Source: Deltaproteobacteria bacterium (GTDB taxonomy: Bacteria > Desulfobacterota > Desulfobaccia > Desulfobaccales > 0-14-0-80-60-11). Taken from it: 6,033 bases of DNA. The notes beneath the pieces were generated by a model. That model ran no database searches. It was not told the origin of the DNA and saw only the letters and a list, made by a program, of their open reading frames with translations. Below, one piece after another: positions 5,927-6,033 of the stretch (its first letter is position 1; each line of letters starts with the position of its first letter). Made by a program: the position numbers and the translations under genes. The stretch lies in contig VGSO01000189.1 of assembly GCA_016874945.1 (NCBI GenBank), positions 1 to 6,033 of the forward strand, in the 5' to 3' direction.

Positions 5927-6033
5927 TTGTCCACTGAAGACCGAAGACCGAAGACCGAAGACCGGAAACCGTCTCTCCGCATCTGCGTGCCGGTAATCGA
6001 AACCGCCGTCCGCCGCGCCCGGAGCCTCTATCT
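5927..6033 (+). CDS. aroD: Probable type I 3-dehydroquinate dehydratase, N-terminal part
   Basis: The window ends inside this gene, leaving 35 codons. The open frame has an in-frame TAG at 5921-5923, so the only usable start before the conserved part is TTG at 5927, with AGGGA at 5915-5919 upstream. The first ~16 residues (STEDRRPKTEDRKPS) come from a heptamer array. The conserved-looking part reads LRICVPVIETAVRRARSLY. A beginning like ICVPVIE(T/S) is typical of archaeal-like type I dehydroquinate dehydratases, which dehydrate 3-dehydroquinate to 3-dehydroshikimate. The place after ADTH synthase, dehydroquinate synthase II and pheA fits the next pathway step. It might be fused to shikimate dehydrogenase further on. 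With about 20 informative residues the assignment is tentative. Confidence 0.55.
   Translation, partial: MSTEDRRPKTEDRKPSLRICVPVIETAVRRARSLY
5934..5971. repeat. Heptamer repeat CCGAAGA, translated in the right-edge ORF
   Basis: Three perfect CCGAAGA units at 5941-5961 are flanked by degenerate copies CTGAAGA (5934-5940) and CCGGAAA (5962-5968), then CCG. The unit is close to the CCGAAAA of hemC and is read in the same codon phase (RPKTEDRKP here, KPKTENRKP in hemC). Confidence 0.85.

Noticed and set aside
5853..5971. CRISPR-like array
   Set aside because: Units are 7 bp and contiguous, with no spacers and no 23-47 bp direct repeats, so this is simple tandem repetition.
5794..5982. - strand ORF with repeated LFPIPYS peptide
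   Set aside because: The peptide is only the translation of the GGGAATA array. It overlaps the pheA 3' end and has no independent support.

Overview
This is a GC-rich bacterial window that suggests an anaerobic deltaproteobacterium of the Desulfobacterota type. That placement is inferred from three things: cobalamin, haem and aromatic genes side by side, the archaeal-type entry to the shikimate pathway inside a bacterial operon, and intergenic DNA full of short repeats. All intact genes are on the + strand.

Layout. Positions 1-125 hold a palindromic double-hairpin repeat flanked by an 11-bp inverted repeat. cobU (body from 185 to 718) encodes the cobinamide kinase/guanylyltransferase. Positions 719-1140 have no intact gene but contain a decayed group II intron reverse transcriptase on the - strand, with its YADD box still readable. 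A small zinc-ribbon protein (1215-1439) and hemC (1450-2418) are closely spaced. Positions 2419-2625 hold repeat debris.

The most interesting part is 2626-2873. It has a TTGACA box, a Shine-Dalgarno site and a 27-residue leader peptide with one Trp, five Tyr and two Phe codons packed into residues 4-15. These are followed by a perfect 12-bp intrinsic terminator and an upstream segment that can pair with it as an antiterminator. This is the layout of a ribosome-mediated transcription attenuator. It sits directly in front of an aromatic amino acid operon: ADTH synthase (2874-3671), 3-dehydroquinate synthase II (3759-4757), chorismate mutase/prephenate dehydratase (4761-5849) and, at the right edge, the start of a probable type I 3-dehydroquinate dehydratase. 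The first two make dehydroquinate by the archaeal route, the fourth would continue to dehydroshikimate, and PheA commits chorismate to phenylalanine. The leader would sense charging of Tyr, Phe and Trp tRNAs.

A second theme is a family of tandem repeats with different units but always a 7-bp period. One occurs in or beside almost every gene boundary except the 3-nt gap between the dehydroquinate synthase and pheA. In hemC and the right-edge gene the repeat appears to be translated as an N-terminal extension in the same reading phase (RKPKTE-like peptide). Upstream of cobU the same phase is open but a later ATG is available.
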